Assembly (NCBI GenBank): GCA_015501055.1
Contig: JADNYV010000388.1
Span: 1-32,462, forward strand
DNA: 32,462 nucleotides
DNA from: Mucidula mucida
Taxonomy: Eukaryota; Basidiomycota; Agaricomycetes; Agaricales; Physalacriaceae
Direction of reading: 5' to 3'
Part shown: positions 1-9,559 of the stretch, piece after piece
Layout of the letters: every line of letters begins with the position of its first letter
Position numbering within the stretch: the first letter of the stretch is position 1
Translations under genes and position numbers: made by a program
The notes under the pieces: model-generated
What the model saw: the letters and a program-made list of their open reading frames with translations, nothing else
Databases searched by the model: none
What the model was told of the DNA's origin: nothing

Positions 1-1648
1 AGCCAGCACTTGGTGCTCTTCGCCTTTTCGATTGTCTCCTGTAGAACTGCGCCAGGCCAAAATGACGGTATCACAAATGCGTATGTGACGATACACATGT
101 ACATGGGGATCGCTAAGGCAGAACTGGCTCCCGGGAAGAGAAAGCTGAGAACGCAGATGAGTTGCTCGTTAGTGAGTTGGTGTCCAGAGATAAACGTCAT
201 GTCTGTGTGGCTACTAACAGGGACACGGGAATGGTAAAGGCCTTATGTTCATTCGGACTGAACAGCGCCATCGAAGGCCCAGTGGTAGCAAGGACATCTA
301 GCCATGGCCAGAGCGGCATGGTTCAAACGCTGTTTTCGAGTTCGAAAAGGGTTCAATATTGCAAGGCCTTATCGTACACGACAAGAATCCTTTTAAGCTC
401 AGTTGCGAGAATTAAAGTCCTGACTTGGGACAGCATCGGCAGAATCTTTCGCGAAAAGTCAGCACACTTTTCCTAGCATGAAGAAGACACTCCTACTAGA
501 CGATAACGGGTCCGACTTGAAGTGACACAGCTAATTGGCTAACGTCTGGCCAATACCGGTCTCGACAGATCTGGTCATGAACTCAACGATTGCTCATCCA
601 CATATGTGCCGTCACCGTAGAGAAACGAGATATAGTCGCGCACCACATTACTCCACTGTTCTTGGGTTGCTGTTGAACTCCATAGTCTCGATTACGGTCT
701 GGAACGACTTGCATATATGACCAAGCGCGCGCCCGTGGAGGTTTAAATGGATCGTCGGGGTTACTCCAACACAGAGAGACGCGCTGAGAGTATGATATGC
801 AAGACAGCACGGAGCAACAGCACGAACCCTAAGATGATGTCGTCGCCACACTTTAAGCAGAGTTCACGAATGCTACACTGTTCTCTCGCAAGACATATAT
901 AAGCATATCTCCGCCGATGAAGCAGGAGCGCAAGATATGAAGATTGTTTTCGTTGCTTCGAATATCTATAAGAACGATCAGTTTGTGCACCGTCTCTTTG
1001 GCAGAATTGTAGATACCTCCTCATCAATCTCCTGACAAAAAGTCAGACGCACATCGTCTCTGGCAGTTCATTGGCCACCATGCGACCAATCCAGAGACGT
1101 ATCCAGAACGTACCAATGGGTTGGCTAGGCTCGGGGCCTAAGCTAGCTCCGGACCCCTTCATAAACTCGGTGGCGAAACAAATACACAGCACTGTCTTCC
1201 GCGTTTCGTGATCTGATAAGAAAGCTTGGTTGGACGCGTATAATTGCGAATGAGGATGACATAACTCATGAATCAAGGGCCCTGCGGATGCGAGGCTGAA
1301 AGCTCTATGAACTCGTGCCAGGCTGTCCCGAAAGAGACCGCTTCGTAAACAACTCCGTGAGGGGAGTCTGTCTGTCCCAAATAAGCCGATAAATAGATTC
1401 CTCTAGTCGTGAATAGTTGGTGCAAACGAAGACGCTGCGAATTTTCGGAATGCGGGAACCGACATGGTTGTCACTGGTCAGAATAAAACGAGCGATCGGC
1501 CATAACGGCCTACGCACGCGTGCATGCCAATTGAAGCGAGACGAATTACATCCAAATGGAGAACTAGATAGTATGTGTGTTCTCTTGTAAGTAGATACAA
1601 TAGCTGGAAGTACTGAGATAACATTGAGGCGAGAACATGGCTCGATGG
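1..1648. other. intergenic, no supportable gene
   Basis: About 1.6 kb in which no frame shows a recognisable domain or a plausible exon chain. The minus strand between about 1100 and 1650 has open stretches, but they lie in different frames and no donor/acceptor pair of normal size joins them convincingly. I treat it as intergenic or as very old decayed sequence. Confidence 0.5.
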
Positions 1649-2725
1649 TCACGTAAAAATGTCAATGGTCTTGCCGGAGCGAAGAACACGTCGTGTAATA
1701 GGCCGAGCGCTCGAGTCATCCTCCGTCGCCGAGGAAGTCTGCTGAATGGTGCGCTTCCTCTGCGCCGCACCTGTCTCTGACGATACGACAATTTCTGGGG
1801 CGCACGGAGGCTCAGATGGCGGAGGCGACTGTATCACTTCCCGCTTCTTATCTCCCGCCAGATCTGCTAGCGCGATGATGTCTGGCTGACTGGTCGGAAC
1901 CTCTATGGGATCGCGGCGTACCGATGGAATACGGCGTCCAGGAAAGTCTTTTGCGCGAGTATTGCACAGAAAAGAGAGGTAGAAGACTCGGCCCAGGAGA
2001 AGATATGTATCGTGAATGATGCGGATATTCTCTTCAACCGAGTGGAGATGTTCACGTCCACTTAGAGTGCCGATGTTCATGCAAGGAACGAGGGAGGGAA
2101 ACATGAAGCACGGATGAATGCGCGTACGCACTGTTGGAAAGTCGTTGTAGGGAAATGCGTATGATTGCCCCGCTGCATGGAAGACTTTCTTTCTCGGCTG
2201 TTTGAGTCCCATGAATGTGTATTCGAAGTACTCGCCTGGCAGCAGTTCCGGGATCACCTGCGGTTGGTTCATCAACAACGTAAAGAAAGACATAGAAGGA
2301 ACGAAGACATACATCAGTGAAGCGAGTACGCTTGTGTGTTCCTTTGGCATGGTTTCCTTTGAAAAGGTCGTGCATCACTTTGAGAGTCGATACAGACGGA
2401 ACTAGAGTCCATTGGCCCCGGCGAAAGAGCTCGACCATATCGGAATGCACTGGCAAATTTGCTGGTAAGCAACAAAAGAGACAAACCGGAAAAGCAGTCC
2501 TTACCTTCGGCTTTGAGAGAGCTTGTGTGCCAGAATTTGTCTATTTCACCGCGCTTCAGACCGAGGCAGTATTCGATCTCGTCTAGCTGTGTTGGCTTGA
2601 ACGAGTGTTCAGTCCCAAGGTGGGTCGTAAACACTTACCGTATCATCCTTGTGGACGACAAAGATTTCAGCCATTTTGGAGGAAGTTACAGTGGTTATAT
2701 CTCGAAGATATACAAAGTTAGACAT
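1649..2725 (-). CDS. uncharacterised four-exon protein, copy A
   Basis: Exons on the minus strand are 2725-2639, 2586-2505, 2449-2313 and 2257-1649, giving 304 residues. Introns are 52, 55 and 55 nt with GT/AG ends (donors gtaagt, gtaagg, gtatgt). The family is not one I recognise. The protein starts MSNFVYLRDITT, continues with an LDEIEY-LGL segment, and has a conserved core with MGLKQPRKKVFHAAGQSYAF and HPCFMFPSLVPCMNIG. The last 90 or so residues are polar and probably disordered, with basic clusters (DKKREV, RKR) and a terminal RRVLRSGK. Copy B at 11219-12367 has the same four exons, intron phases and an identical 82-nt exon 2, which strongly supports the model. The basic tail might direct the protein to the nucleus; that is inference. 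No catalytic signature is visible. Confidence 0.85.
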
Positions 2726-3351
2726 GTCGGAGAGCAGGATGGCGATGGGGGAATGTCAAAGAGCTTTGTGACAGTGACGACCTCGTGACTCAATTCGATT
2801 CTCGCCACTGTAGGCTCAATCCTGTCCTTCATTTCTGTAAGCCTCCCCGCCGCTTCTCCTTCATAGACGCCCACATAACCTGCTCCTTTGATTTCGGGCG
2901 TTACGCGATCGAGGGCTGATATGTGGCCGGGGCAGTGCTAGTAATAGTAGTATGAGTTGAGTACTAGAGTTGAGAGGTGAAACGTACCCCAGGCGTGTTG
3001 AGGATGTACAAGCTCCCGCCGTGGAAGTAATCTAGCGCGTCGAGACCCGTGATGTGTATGTCGGATCGCGTGAAGGCCAGTTTGACGACGTTGCGATTTT
3101 TGGAGTGTACGTCAGGCAAGAAGTTACGAGAATGTTTATGCTTACGCGAAGTCGCTCTCCAGGAGCGTTGAAGATGGCTGTGTCGGATATGTGCGCATGC
3201 GCGTGTCTTGGTGTATGACGAGTTCTGTGGTCAATGTTTATACACTTTCGGAACGTTCTTCATATGAATGATCCTTCCGAATACCCAAGTCGAACATAAC
3301 ACGTCCTAGAGTGGGGGTGCTCGATCTGCCAGCGTCGATTATGCGTATACC
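2698..3351 (-). pseudogene. metallo-beta-lactamase-fold hydrolase remnant
   Basis: Minus-strand fragments match the order of a fungal MBL-fold hydrolase. Block 1 (3351-3238) holds RVMFDLGIRKD and ends in TAA. Block 2 (3231-3146) holds TYPTQPSSTLLESDF. Block 3 (about 3099-2988) holds GLDALDYFHGGSLYILNTPG and splices through a good 50-nt intron (2987-2938) to block 4, starting HCPGHISALDRVTP, so the TPGHxPGH motif is rebuilt across the junction. The gene looks dead. The segment that should carry the HxHxDH metal motif is missing between blocks 1 and 2. The intron starting at 3145 (gtaagc) has no AG where block 3 resumes. The Gly-Gly-Asp region after the second motif is not recognisable. The tail frame runs into the first exon of the 1649-2725 gene. 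Confidence 0.6.
2766..2790 (-). promoter_or_regulatory. upstream element shared with copy B
   Basis: On the minus strand, AGTCACGAGGTC, four variable bases and then CTGTCACAA lie about 40-65 nt upstream of the copy A start. The same two blocks with the same spacing precede copy B at 11129-11153, although sequence between block and ATG differs in length. This may be a conserved promoter or 5' leader element, or simply leftover similarity from the duplication. The same bases fall inside the open frame of the decayed hydrolase. Confidence 0.45.
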
Positions 3352-4376
3352 GAGACGGTAGAGCTACCTGCTGGGAGTCTTGGGAGCGAGATCGTTAGAC
3401 AGGTGATAGCAATGGTGAGAGTACGCACCTCTTTGTTATGATATATGAAGTAGAGTTTGTTACTGCGTTGACTACACGGTATTCCCGGGCGATCGGGAAA
3501 TATAACGGAAGAGAAGGGCGTTGAGCGGACTAGTCCTAATGGAACGGCATGAACTTACTAAGTCGCTGGGACAAGGGTTGGTGTATGACCTCGAGATGCT
3601 TGAGCTTGTGGCCAAGTCGCAATCACTGAGAAGCATGAAGCGCAGTCACACAAGCAGCTGTCTGGCCCCATAGGTGCAACACGCTCTAACAGCGAGTCGC
3701 AGAACGAGTTTCGATCGAGTACTTTGGAAAAGCCGTCGAAGGCGGAGACAGCGGCTCAATTTTGCTACATACGTACATGAGAACAAGGGCAGAAGCTAGA
3801 GGAAGACAGCCAGGTTACGATGCAGAGTTTCAGCAGGCCGGCTTCGACAATTAAAAGCATCCGCGGGAGCAAATCGGGCAGTGATAAGGTCATCTGACAG
3901 GGAAGATGTACCCCAGAATGGTTACTTTTGTTCTTCCAGGTACGGAAACACAATGTTCGAAGAGCGGGGAGCGAGGTAGGACAATTAAGGATACTCCGAA
4001 TTGGGAAGAAGGCGGGTAGAATGCCTACAGAGATAATTGGGCCTTCAAGGCGAATTGTTCTTGCAGATGGACGTTGTTAAGAGCGGAGAGCAACGGAGTA
4101 CCAAAGATAGGACCTAGGCTCGAACTTGGGCCGGGAGGTGAAAACCGAAAGAGAGTGTTATGGTCTATTTGTACACCAAGGCTATTGTACCCCGACGCTT
4201 TTTGTCCGAAAACAGTATAAGAGCAATGCGGATTCAAAAGGGCTCCCTCATCGAGCTAGTCTCCCATTTTCCATCCCACTAATCTCTCTCTGTCTATTTT
4301 CCTAACGGTGCGTACATCGTTCTCAACAGCGACGACGGCCATACTGATCACGACGAGCAGACCGTTCATACCCATC
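3352..4376. other. intergenic
   Basis: No supportable gene. On the minus strand around 3430-3540 there is a short open piece (reading SAQRPSLPLYFPIARE) followed by a good donor, which could be another decayed exon near the hydrolase remnant. The last 150 bases are pyrimidine-rich upstream of the 4377 start and probably contain its promoter and leader. Confidence 0.5.
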
Positions 4377-5015
4377 ATGTCCCGCGCACGATCTGCCACG
4401 TTCACCACCTCTATCTGCGCCTGGGCTGCTGCCGTTCAGCCTGGAACACCTGCGCCGCCGACGCCCGCGACGAGCAAGTCTACCTACACGCCTTCATCGG
4501 CACATCAGTTCGATCTGACCGCGCTCGGATACACCTCGGTGTTTGTCCATCTACCCACAACGCCCTCTACACCTGACGCGCCTACCCATGCATCTCCGTC
4601 CAAGCTCGCAGCAGTCTTCTCTCGCTCCCGCGCACGGTCCAAGAGCGTGTCCACCTCCCCATTTAAACGGCCTTCCAAGTCCCAAGCGCCGCCCCTCCCG
4701 CCAACCCTCATGGACGACATTCTGCTTGCACAGTTTAGCGGTGGCGGCAAGCTCGACACGCATATGGCGCGTGCTGTTGGCGACGGCGCCGTTGCCGACG
4801 GTCAAGGCGCTGTATGGTGGGACGAAGAGGAATACGAGCCGCTCTTACCGAAAGAGCCTGTCCGCAAGGACAAGAAGCGCAGGCCGGCGCCGCTGACCCT
4901 TGCTCAGCGAGAGTTTTTTGCAACGGCATTTGTACCACCACCGTCTGCTCCCCTTCCTACCCCGAAGAAAAATGGCAAGATGAGCGTTCGTGCGTTCTTT
5001 TCCCGCGCAGCTTAG
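4377..5015 (+). CDS. small Ser/Pro/Ala-rich protein, unknown function
   Basis: Single-exon reading frame of 212 residues starting at the first in-frame ATG (MSRARSATF). The frame is open further upstream but only from a GTG. The N-terminal two thirds is low complexity, rich in Pro, Ser, Thr and Ala, with basic stretches (RSRARSKSVS, FKRPSK). A more ordered part follows with LPPTLMDDILLAQF, an acidic WWDEEEYEPLLPKEP, then KDKKRRPAPLTLAQREFFATAF. The protein ends KMSVRAFFSRAA. Base composition is more GC-rich than the flanks, as expected for a real coding region. I do not recognise the family; it resembles lineage-restricted basidiomycete proteins. No signal peptide or membrane segment is obvious. 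Confidence 0.75.
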   Translation: MSRARSATFTTSICAWAAAVQPGTPAPPTPATSKSTYTPSSAHQFDLTALGYTSVFVHLPTTPSTPDAPTHASPSKLAAVFSRSRARSKSVSTSPFKRPSKSQAPPLPPTLMDDILLAQFSGGGKLDTHMARAVGDGAVADGQGAVWWDEEEYEPLLPKEPVRKDKKRRPAPLTLAQREFFATAFVPPPSAPLPTPKKNGKMSVRAFFSRAA

Positions 5016-5066
5016 GTATGTTCTTCTTCTTTTGCTCTCTTCCTTGACGACTGACACTCATTTCAG
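5016..5066 (+). other. probable 3'UTR intron abutting the stop codon
   Basis: The stop TAG of the 4377-5015 gene is followed immediately by gtatgt, a ctgac branch-point-like site and tttcag, defining a 51-nt intron of standard form. The exon junction would lie directly after the stop codon. Evidence is the splice consensus only. Confidence 0.5.
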
Positions 5067-5535
5067 GTCTGTCGCGTTCATGCCCTTTGGATGTTTTGTC
5101 ATCTGTCCAGTCTTTTCCGTTCTTCATGCCACCGTTATGCCCTGCGACTCTTGCACAATTTGTATACCCGTTCTCCACCCACTGTATCCATTACTGTATC
5201 CATAATGTAGCGCGACTCTAATTACTGTCTCTATGCTCTGTATGTAGAAAAGTATAACACATGTTCTCGCGTGCGATGAATCTTTGCTGTAACAATGTCC
5301 TTCACGTACAGTATTCGCTGTGGGTTATCTCGAAGAAACCTAATCCCAGGGGAGTCTTAGGTATTCCTGCATTGGCTTTGGTGTGTTCAGCAGCCTACTA
5401 AATAAGGCAGATTGCTATCCTGTGAAGTCCGACGCGGGCTGCTGGAGATTTACTGCGCCACTCTAAAGTACTGGTATTCAGAATGCTGCAAGCTCTGAGA
5501 GTCTTAGGGAGCAAAAAGAGGGGTCGGAAGAGATG
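5067..5535. other. intergenic between small gene and tRNA-Asn
   Basis: It holds the probable 3' end of the upstream gene. An A run at 5513-5517 is a T run on the minus strand, just downstream of the tRNA, and would serve as its Pol III terminator. Nothing else is seen. Confidence 0.5.
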
Positions 5536-5629
5536 CTGCCCCAGAGAGGCTCGAACTCTCGACCTTCCGATGTAAGTTGCCTATAAGACATTAACAGTCG
5601 GACGCTGTAACCAACTCAGCCATGGGGCA
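5536..5629 (-). tRNA. tRNA-Asn(GTT) with 20-nt intron
   Basis: On the minus strand the acceptor arms TGCCCCA and TGGGGCA pair over seven bases, with G as discriminator. The D arm, the T arm (GAGAG TTCGAGC CTCTC) and the anticodon stem TCCGA/TCGGA all form. The loop is CTGTTAA with anticodon GTT at plus positions 5593-5595. A 20-nt intron (5591-5572) interrupts the loop one base 3' of the anticodon, the canonical position. A T run on the minus strand at 5517-5513 fits Pol III termination. Confidence 0.93.
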
Positions 5630-5816
5630 CGTGTCCAGTGCTCTATCTCTCGTTACTAGTCGCGACCCTGGAGTAGGCAAAACAAAGGTCCATCCTGGGT
5701 CCATCGTGCATTTTCCATCTTACATCTGCTGTCCATTTGTCGGCATTCGTCTCAAGGTCAGACCAGGGCATTCCTCTAATGCCGTACGTCTTCGATGCCC
5801 TTCCGTCCGCCGTCAA

Positions 5817-6310
5817 TCACCCTGACATGTCATCAACATACTCTACTTGCCTTTTGCGTTCGTCCCACCTCTTCCTTGGCAGGTTTTATCAAAGGCTCTA
5901 TTATCCAATGGCTGCGATGCATCGACCTGATACCAACTCGACAACTCTGGCCGCAGGAACCATGTTACCAAACGCGTGTGCTTGCTCAACAAAACACACT
6001 CCGGATATCCGGTTGCTGGTTTGTTGTCATCTCGATAGCGGACCTTTCCCTGCTCTCTGCACAAAAATAATGTGAGATGCGAAAGTTTGGATGCAATTCC
6101 GTACCCCGTCGATCCCCTGACATGTCCTCCACGTCGGCCGCGCTTACCTCTTGCGTTCTATCCACCTCATCCTTGGAGATTCTCCAATGGCTGCGATACG
6201 CCGACCTGACACCGGCACAGCTGCTAACATTGGACGCTGAATAAATGTTACCATTAGGATGTCCACGAAACACTCCGATTGTTGGATTGTTGTCATCTCG
6301 ATCTGCTCCG
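5817..6310. repeat. diverged tandem direct repeat, two units
   Basis: Unit 1 (about 5817-6045) and unit 2 (about 6112-6310) share CTGACATGTC, then TTGCGTTC with CCACCTC and TCCTTGG, CCAATGGCTGCGAT, CGACCTGA, an ATGTTACCA-like block and TTGTTGTCATCTCGAT, in the same order. The starts are 295 nt apart; unit 2 has lost about 29 nt. An AATGCCGTAC-like string before unit 1 recurs near 6356 after unit 2. No coding frame is conserved between the units, so it looks non-coding. Confidence 0.65.
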
Positions 6311-6926
6311 TCCGAAGAAAGTTCACAGAGGTACCGAAGCAACACTGCGATTCAAATGCCGTACAGAAACCTTCTGATCTTGGTCTCTAGTGGCGTTCCA
6401 AATCAGCTTACATCTGTTTGAGGTATGGGTCCCCGTCGCGCTCAGGCTCATACAGATTAATGCTTCACATCTCGATATCTCGTGGCAGCTATGACACCGG
6501 TGCGTTCTCAGTCGTTCTCGTATGAGTTTCTACTTGACCTTTTCAAGAACGGCTCCGTGGATTGTATGACAGCTGTGATAACTGCGGAATCCTTACAGCA
6601 TCAAGAAATCCGCCTCCGTATACGATTGCTCCGCCATTTTGATGGCTGATCAATCAAAACCTGATCAGTGGCCTCCGTCGAGGTCGAACCTGCAATCCAA
6701 CACGAAGCTTGGGTTAACGGCGAAGGGCCGAATGTTCGACTTGAACAAGAATGAAAACACCGACTTTCAGGCTTAAAGGGTAGGGTCCTCATGGGCGGAG
6801 AGGCCGCACATTGTTATTTCGAATGTATAGGTCTACTCCGCTTTTCCGCTTTGCCTCCTAGATATGTATCAACGCCATTCTTGCCCATAAAGGTCGTTTG
6901 TCTGTTTTCTTTTCAACAAAAACGAC
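6311..6926. other. intergenic
   Basis: No supportable gene. The bases just before 6927 (ACAAAAACGACATGA) are a good fungal start context for the next gene. Confidence 0.5.
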
Positions 6927-7535
6927 ATGACTCTCTCGCAGGACCCACCCGCCAGTTTCGACTTGAAGGCTCAGCTTGTAGCCTACTTCATCGGTCTGGC
7001 TACATCCAATCCGACCACAGGTGCTATAGTGGCGGTTATTCTCTATGTGTTATCTGCTCTCACCCTTCTCGTCGTTCCGCTCATCTGGCCGGGAAGCGTA
7101 CTCTCGCTGACGCGGCGTACCATAAACGACACCCGCGACTGGCTCGAGGACCTTGCTCGTCGTCGAGCGAACGGAGCCATGTACCGCATCTGCGCGTCAG
7201 GTCATTTCGCGTTGGATGAGTGCGTTGTCTTGTTGCTCCATGCGGAATGCTTTGACTAGACCACTTGTAGAATCCATGAACGCGTTCATGATCTCGAATC
7301 ACTCCATCGACGCCGCCTCCGCCCGTTGCATATTTTCAAGTATGCACTGGGTGCATACAGCCTCTCTCGTGCGGCGCATGCTTGTATGCGTGAGGCCGAT
7401 ACTCTGAGAATCAATCTGGAGAATCAAGTACGTCTCAACTTGCACTCAAGAATGACTGTTTTCATGCCTTTCGCAGGTCAGAGGATTGAGATCCTCCTCT
7501 TCGACGCCTCCGTCCGTAGCTACATAGAGAGATAA
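6927..7535 (+). CDS. small single-pass membrane protein, unknown family
   Basis: Exons 6927-7219, 7271-7427 and 7482-7535 give 167 residues. Intron 1 is 51 nt (gtgcgt to ttgtag). Intron 2 is 54 nt (gtacgt to gtcag); an acceptor five bases earlier would shift the frame into low-complexity sequence, so the later one is preferred. After a short polar start (MTLSQDPPASFDLKAQLVAY) a hydrophobic run, about residues 30-52 (TGAIVAVILYVLSALTLLVV and LIW), forms one membrane helix. The rest is charged and probably helical, with RRTINDTRDWLEDLARRR and EIHERVHDLESLHRRRLR. It ends RIEILLFDASVRSYIER. Intron 2 is a multiple of three without a stop, so retention would give a slightly longer protein. It precedes the phosphatase-like pair on the same strand. 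I do not recognise the family. Confidence 0.72.
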
Positions 7536-7965
7536 TAGTTGGAATCGAGCGCTTCTTTACGAGAACACTAGATGTTCACCTTGTTGTTGCCCTCTCGCCC
7601 CTGGGGGTGAGCCGAACTAGTTGTCAAAAATTCCCAATGGACTGTTGTCTCCATTCTCTTTCCTCGCTTCTCTGTAGCATTTTTTATTTCTAGATTCTTG
7701 GCGTTACCGAATCATTTCCGAGTCCTTTAGCTTTCGTCGATGACAATTTAGAATTGCACTATTTGGCGCGCGTCTGGAAGTGATTTTATGGCACGTTTGT
7801 TGAAGCAGTAAGACGATGCGTTGCATGGCGACGTGTCTTCGGAAAGCATGGATTAGATTGACGCGTTGAACGCGATTGATCGGCTATCTCGGAGATGTTG
7901 ATTAGCACCGAGTGGCATCAAACGGAGTGGCTTCTCGCGTTCATGTACTTGACTGGCGACTTGAC
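7536..7965. other. intergenic, upstream of the phosphatase-like pair
   Basis: 430 bp without a supportable gene. It probably contains the 3' end of the membrane-protein gene and the promoter of the next gene. GGCTATCTC and CATGTAC motifs ahead of the 7966 start also occur before the 9560 start, residual similarity between the two duplicated promoters. Confidence 0.5.
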
Positions 7966-9402
7966 ATGTCGCGGTTTACTTTCAGATTCTCTCATTTCCG
8001 ATATCTCCTACCTGCATATGTAGTCTCTGCTTCTCCTTTCAAGTTTTCCTACGGTTCTGCGGACGGCGAGTTCAAGGCCTACTTCATATGCCTGGACGCA
8101 AGTGACAGTTTCTTATAGAGAAACCCGACGTCGCGTGGAGAAACATTTCCTATCTAAACGTGGTGCCTGGAATGGCGCGCTTTGATTATCACACGATCGC
8201 AAAGTGGGTCTTTGAACTTTTGGTTCCAACCTCTTATCGATTTTTGCTCTAGGAACCGCATATTGGAGTATCATGTTGATGTCATAACGACGCATGAAAA
8301 TGGCTACCCAGTATCGACTTACTGCCTTTTCGATAACCACTACGGATATCGGACAACTCTATGGGTGAACTCGCGGTTTGAGAACTTGTTCATCGAACGG
8401 TGGCGTAATCGCATCTCAGCAGTGCCTGAACTACACGCGTCCTCGGCAGATCTCAAACCAGAAAATCTATATCCATCCGCGGAAGAGATGGAAACGCTAT
8501 TGAAGGACATTTTTGTGGATATTGACGACGAGCTCGTATATCTGAGCGCCTATGCCCTTTCTGCTATGTGGACAAGGCGCGTAGATAGGTGGGAGCCAAA
8601 GGTAGACGAGCCTGATCCTCCGACGCCGCCTGAGGTTTTGGCAGGTCTGTCTGGCTCATCCCTCCTGGCTGTCATATGGGACTCGACGACGCGTTTGGTG
8701 CATATTGCTAATACTGGAAATCCGGGCGCCATATTTGCTCGAAGGAGAACCTCTGGCACTGGCGAGTATGATGTCGAGGTTCTCGCGGCATTACCACGGC
8801 CTGACGATCTCCTACGGGTCCAAAGGGTCCATCCCGGGGAGAAACAAATCGTTGATGCGTCTGGGCGGCTGTGGGGAACGGTGCCACTCCGAGTGTTTGG
8901 TATGGTACCGTGGAAATGGACGAACGAGATCCGTAGATTGGTCGGCTGGACTGAAGATCCTCACTTCGAGGCCAACGTTCGGACCCCTCCATACCTCACC
9001 GCTGAGCCTATCACAGCGAGCGTCAGGGCAGAGGAGGGTGACGTGCTGATTTTAGCGTCAGCGGGCATCTTTCCATCTTCTTTGTCTCCGAAGGAGAGAT
9101 TCGATCTTGTCAATAAATGTCTCACTGACCCAACGCCACCGGCGACGAAGCAGGCGCAGAAGGAGGAAAAACAGACAAGCGCTGCGGCACCGCCAGATCA
9201 TTGGTACTGCGCCTCTCAAGGCTACTTCAATAGTCCGGCATCGCATCAATATGAAACTCAGAATGCAGATGGTCTGTATGAAGAGCGGAATGTCGCACGA
9301 CGGGTAATGGAGTCCTTGGGTTGGACTGGGGATGGCAAATTAGTGAAGGAGATGGAGGACGGTGATAGGGTTACAATGATGGTACTAGTATTTGGAAAAT
9401 AG
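7966..9402 (+). CDS. PP2C/pyruvate dehydrogenase phosphatase-like protein, probable pseudophosphatase 1
   Basis: Exons 7966-8065, 8119-8203 and 8253-9402 give 444 residues. The start MSRFTFRF... is Arg/aromatic-rich without acids, like a mitochondrial presequence. PDP family landmarks are RLWGTVPLRVFG, PWKW and TPPYLTAEP. Catalytic motifs are degraded: DGHGG is DNHYG (D89 kept, both key Gly changed), GDSRA is GNPGA (Asp to N218), TDG is SAG (Asp to A332), and the C-terminal DN is DR. The middle metal-binding Asp residues are therefore lost, so phosphatase activity is unlikely; a scaffold or regulatory role is inference. Relative to its neighbour it has an insert of about 50 residues near the C-terminus, Lys/Gln/Pro-rich at first. 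Intron 1 (8066-8118) must begin with GC to keep frame. Exon 2 is 85 nt, as in the next gene. Confidence 0.8.
8066..8118 (+). other. GC-AG intron of pseudophosphatase 1
   Basis: The paralogue uses GACG|gtgttc at the matching position; here it reads GACG|gcgagt, ending ttatag. The nearby GT at 8070 would put the downstream 85-nt exon out of frame. The intron is 53 nt. The call rests on homology and frame, not transcript data. Confidence 0.6.
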
Positions 9403-9559
9403 ATTGCCTTGTAAAGGTTGTATTGCGGTTTGCAAGTTGTCTGCAGATTTTGGCGGCTATCTCCGTTCGGCAACTGCCGAATGCCTCATCGTCACCGTGA
9501 CTGCTACGCGCTACAGCTTTGCTTCCTTCCTCCATGTACACGCGAGACGACCATTCATA

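Noticed and set aside
1043..1652. Minus-strand open stretches that could be exons of a gene downstream of copy A
   Set aside because: The pieces lie in different frames, no convincing intron joins them, and no family is recognisable.
4308..4376. Upstream extension of the 4377 gene
   Set aside because: It opens only from a GTG; the first in-frame ATG is at 4377.
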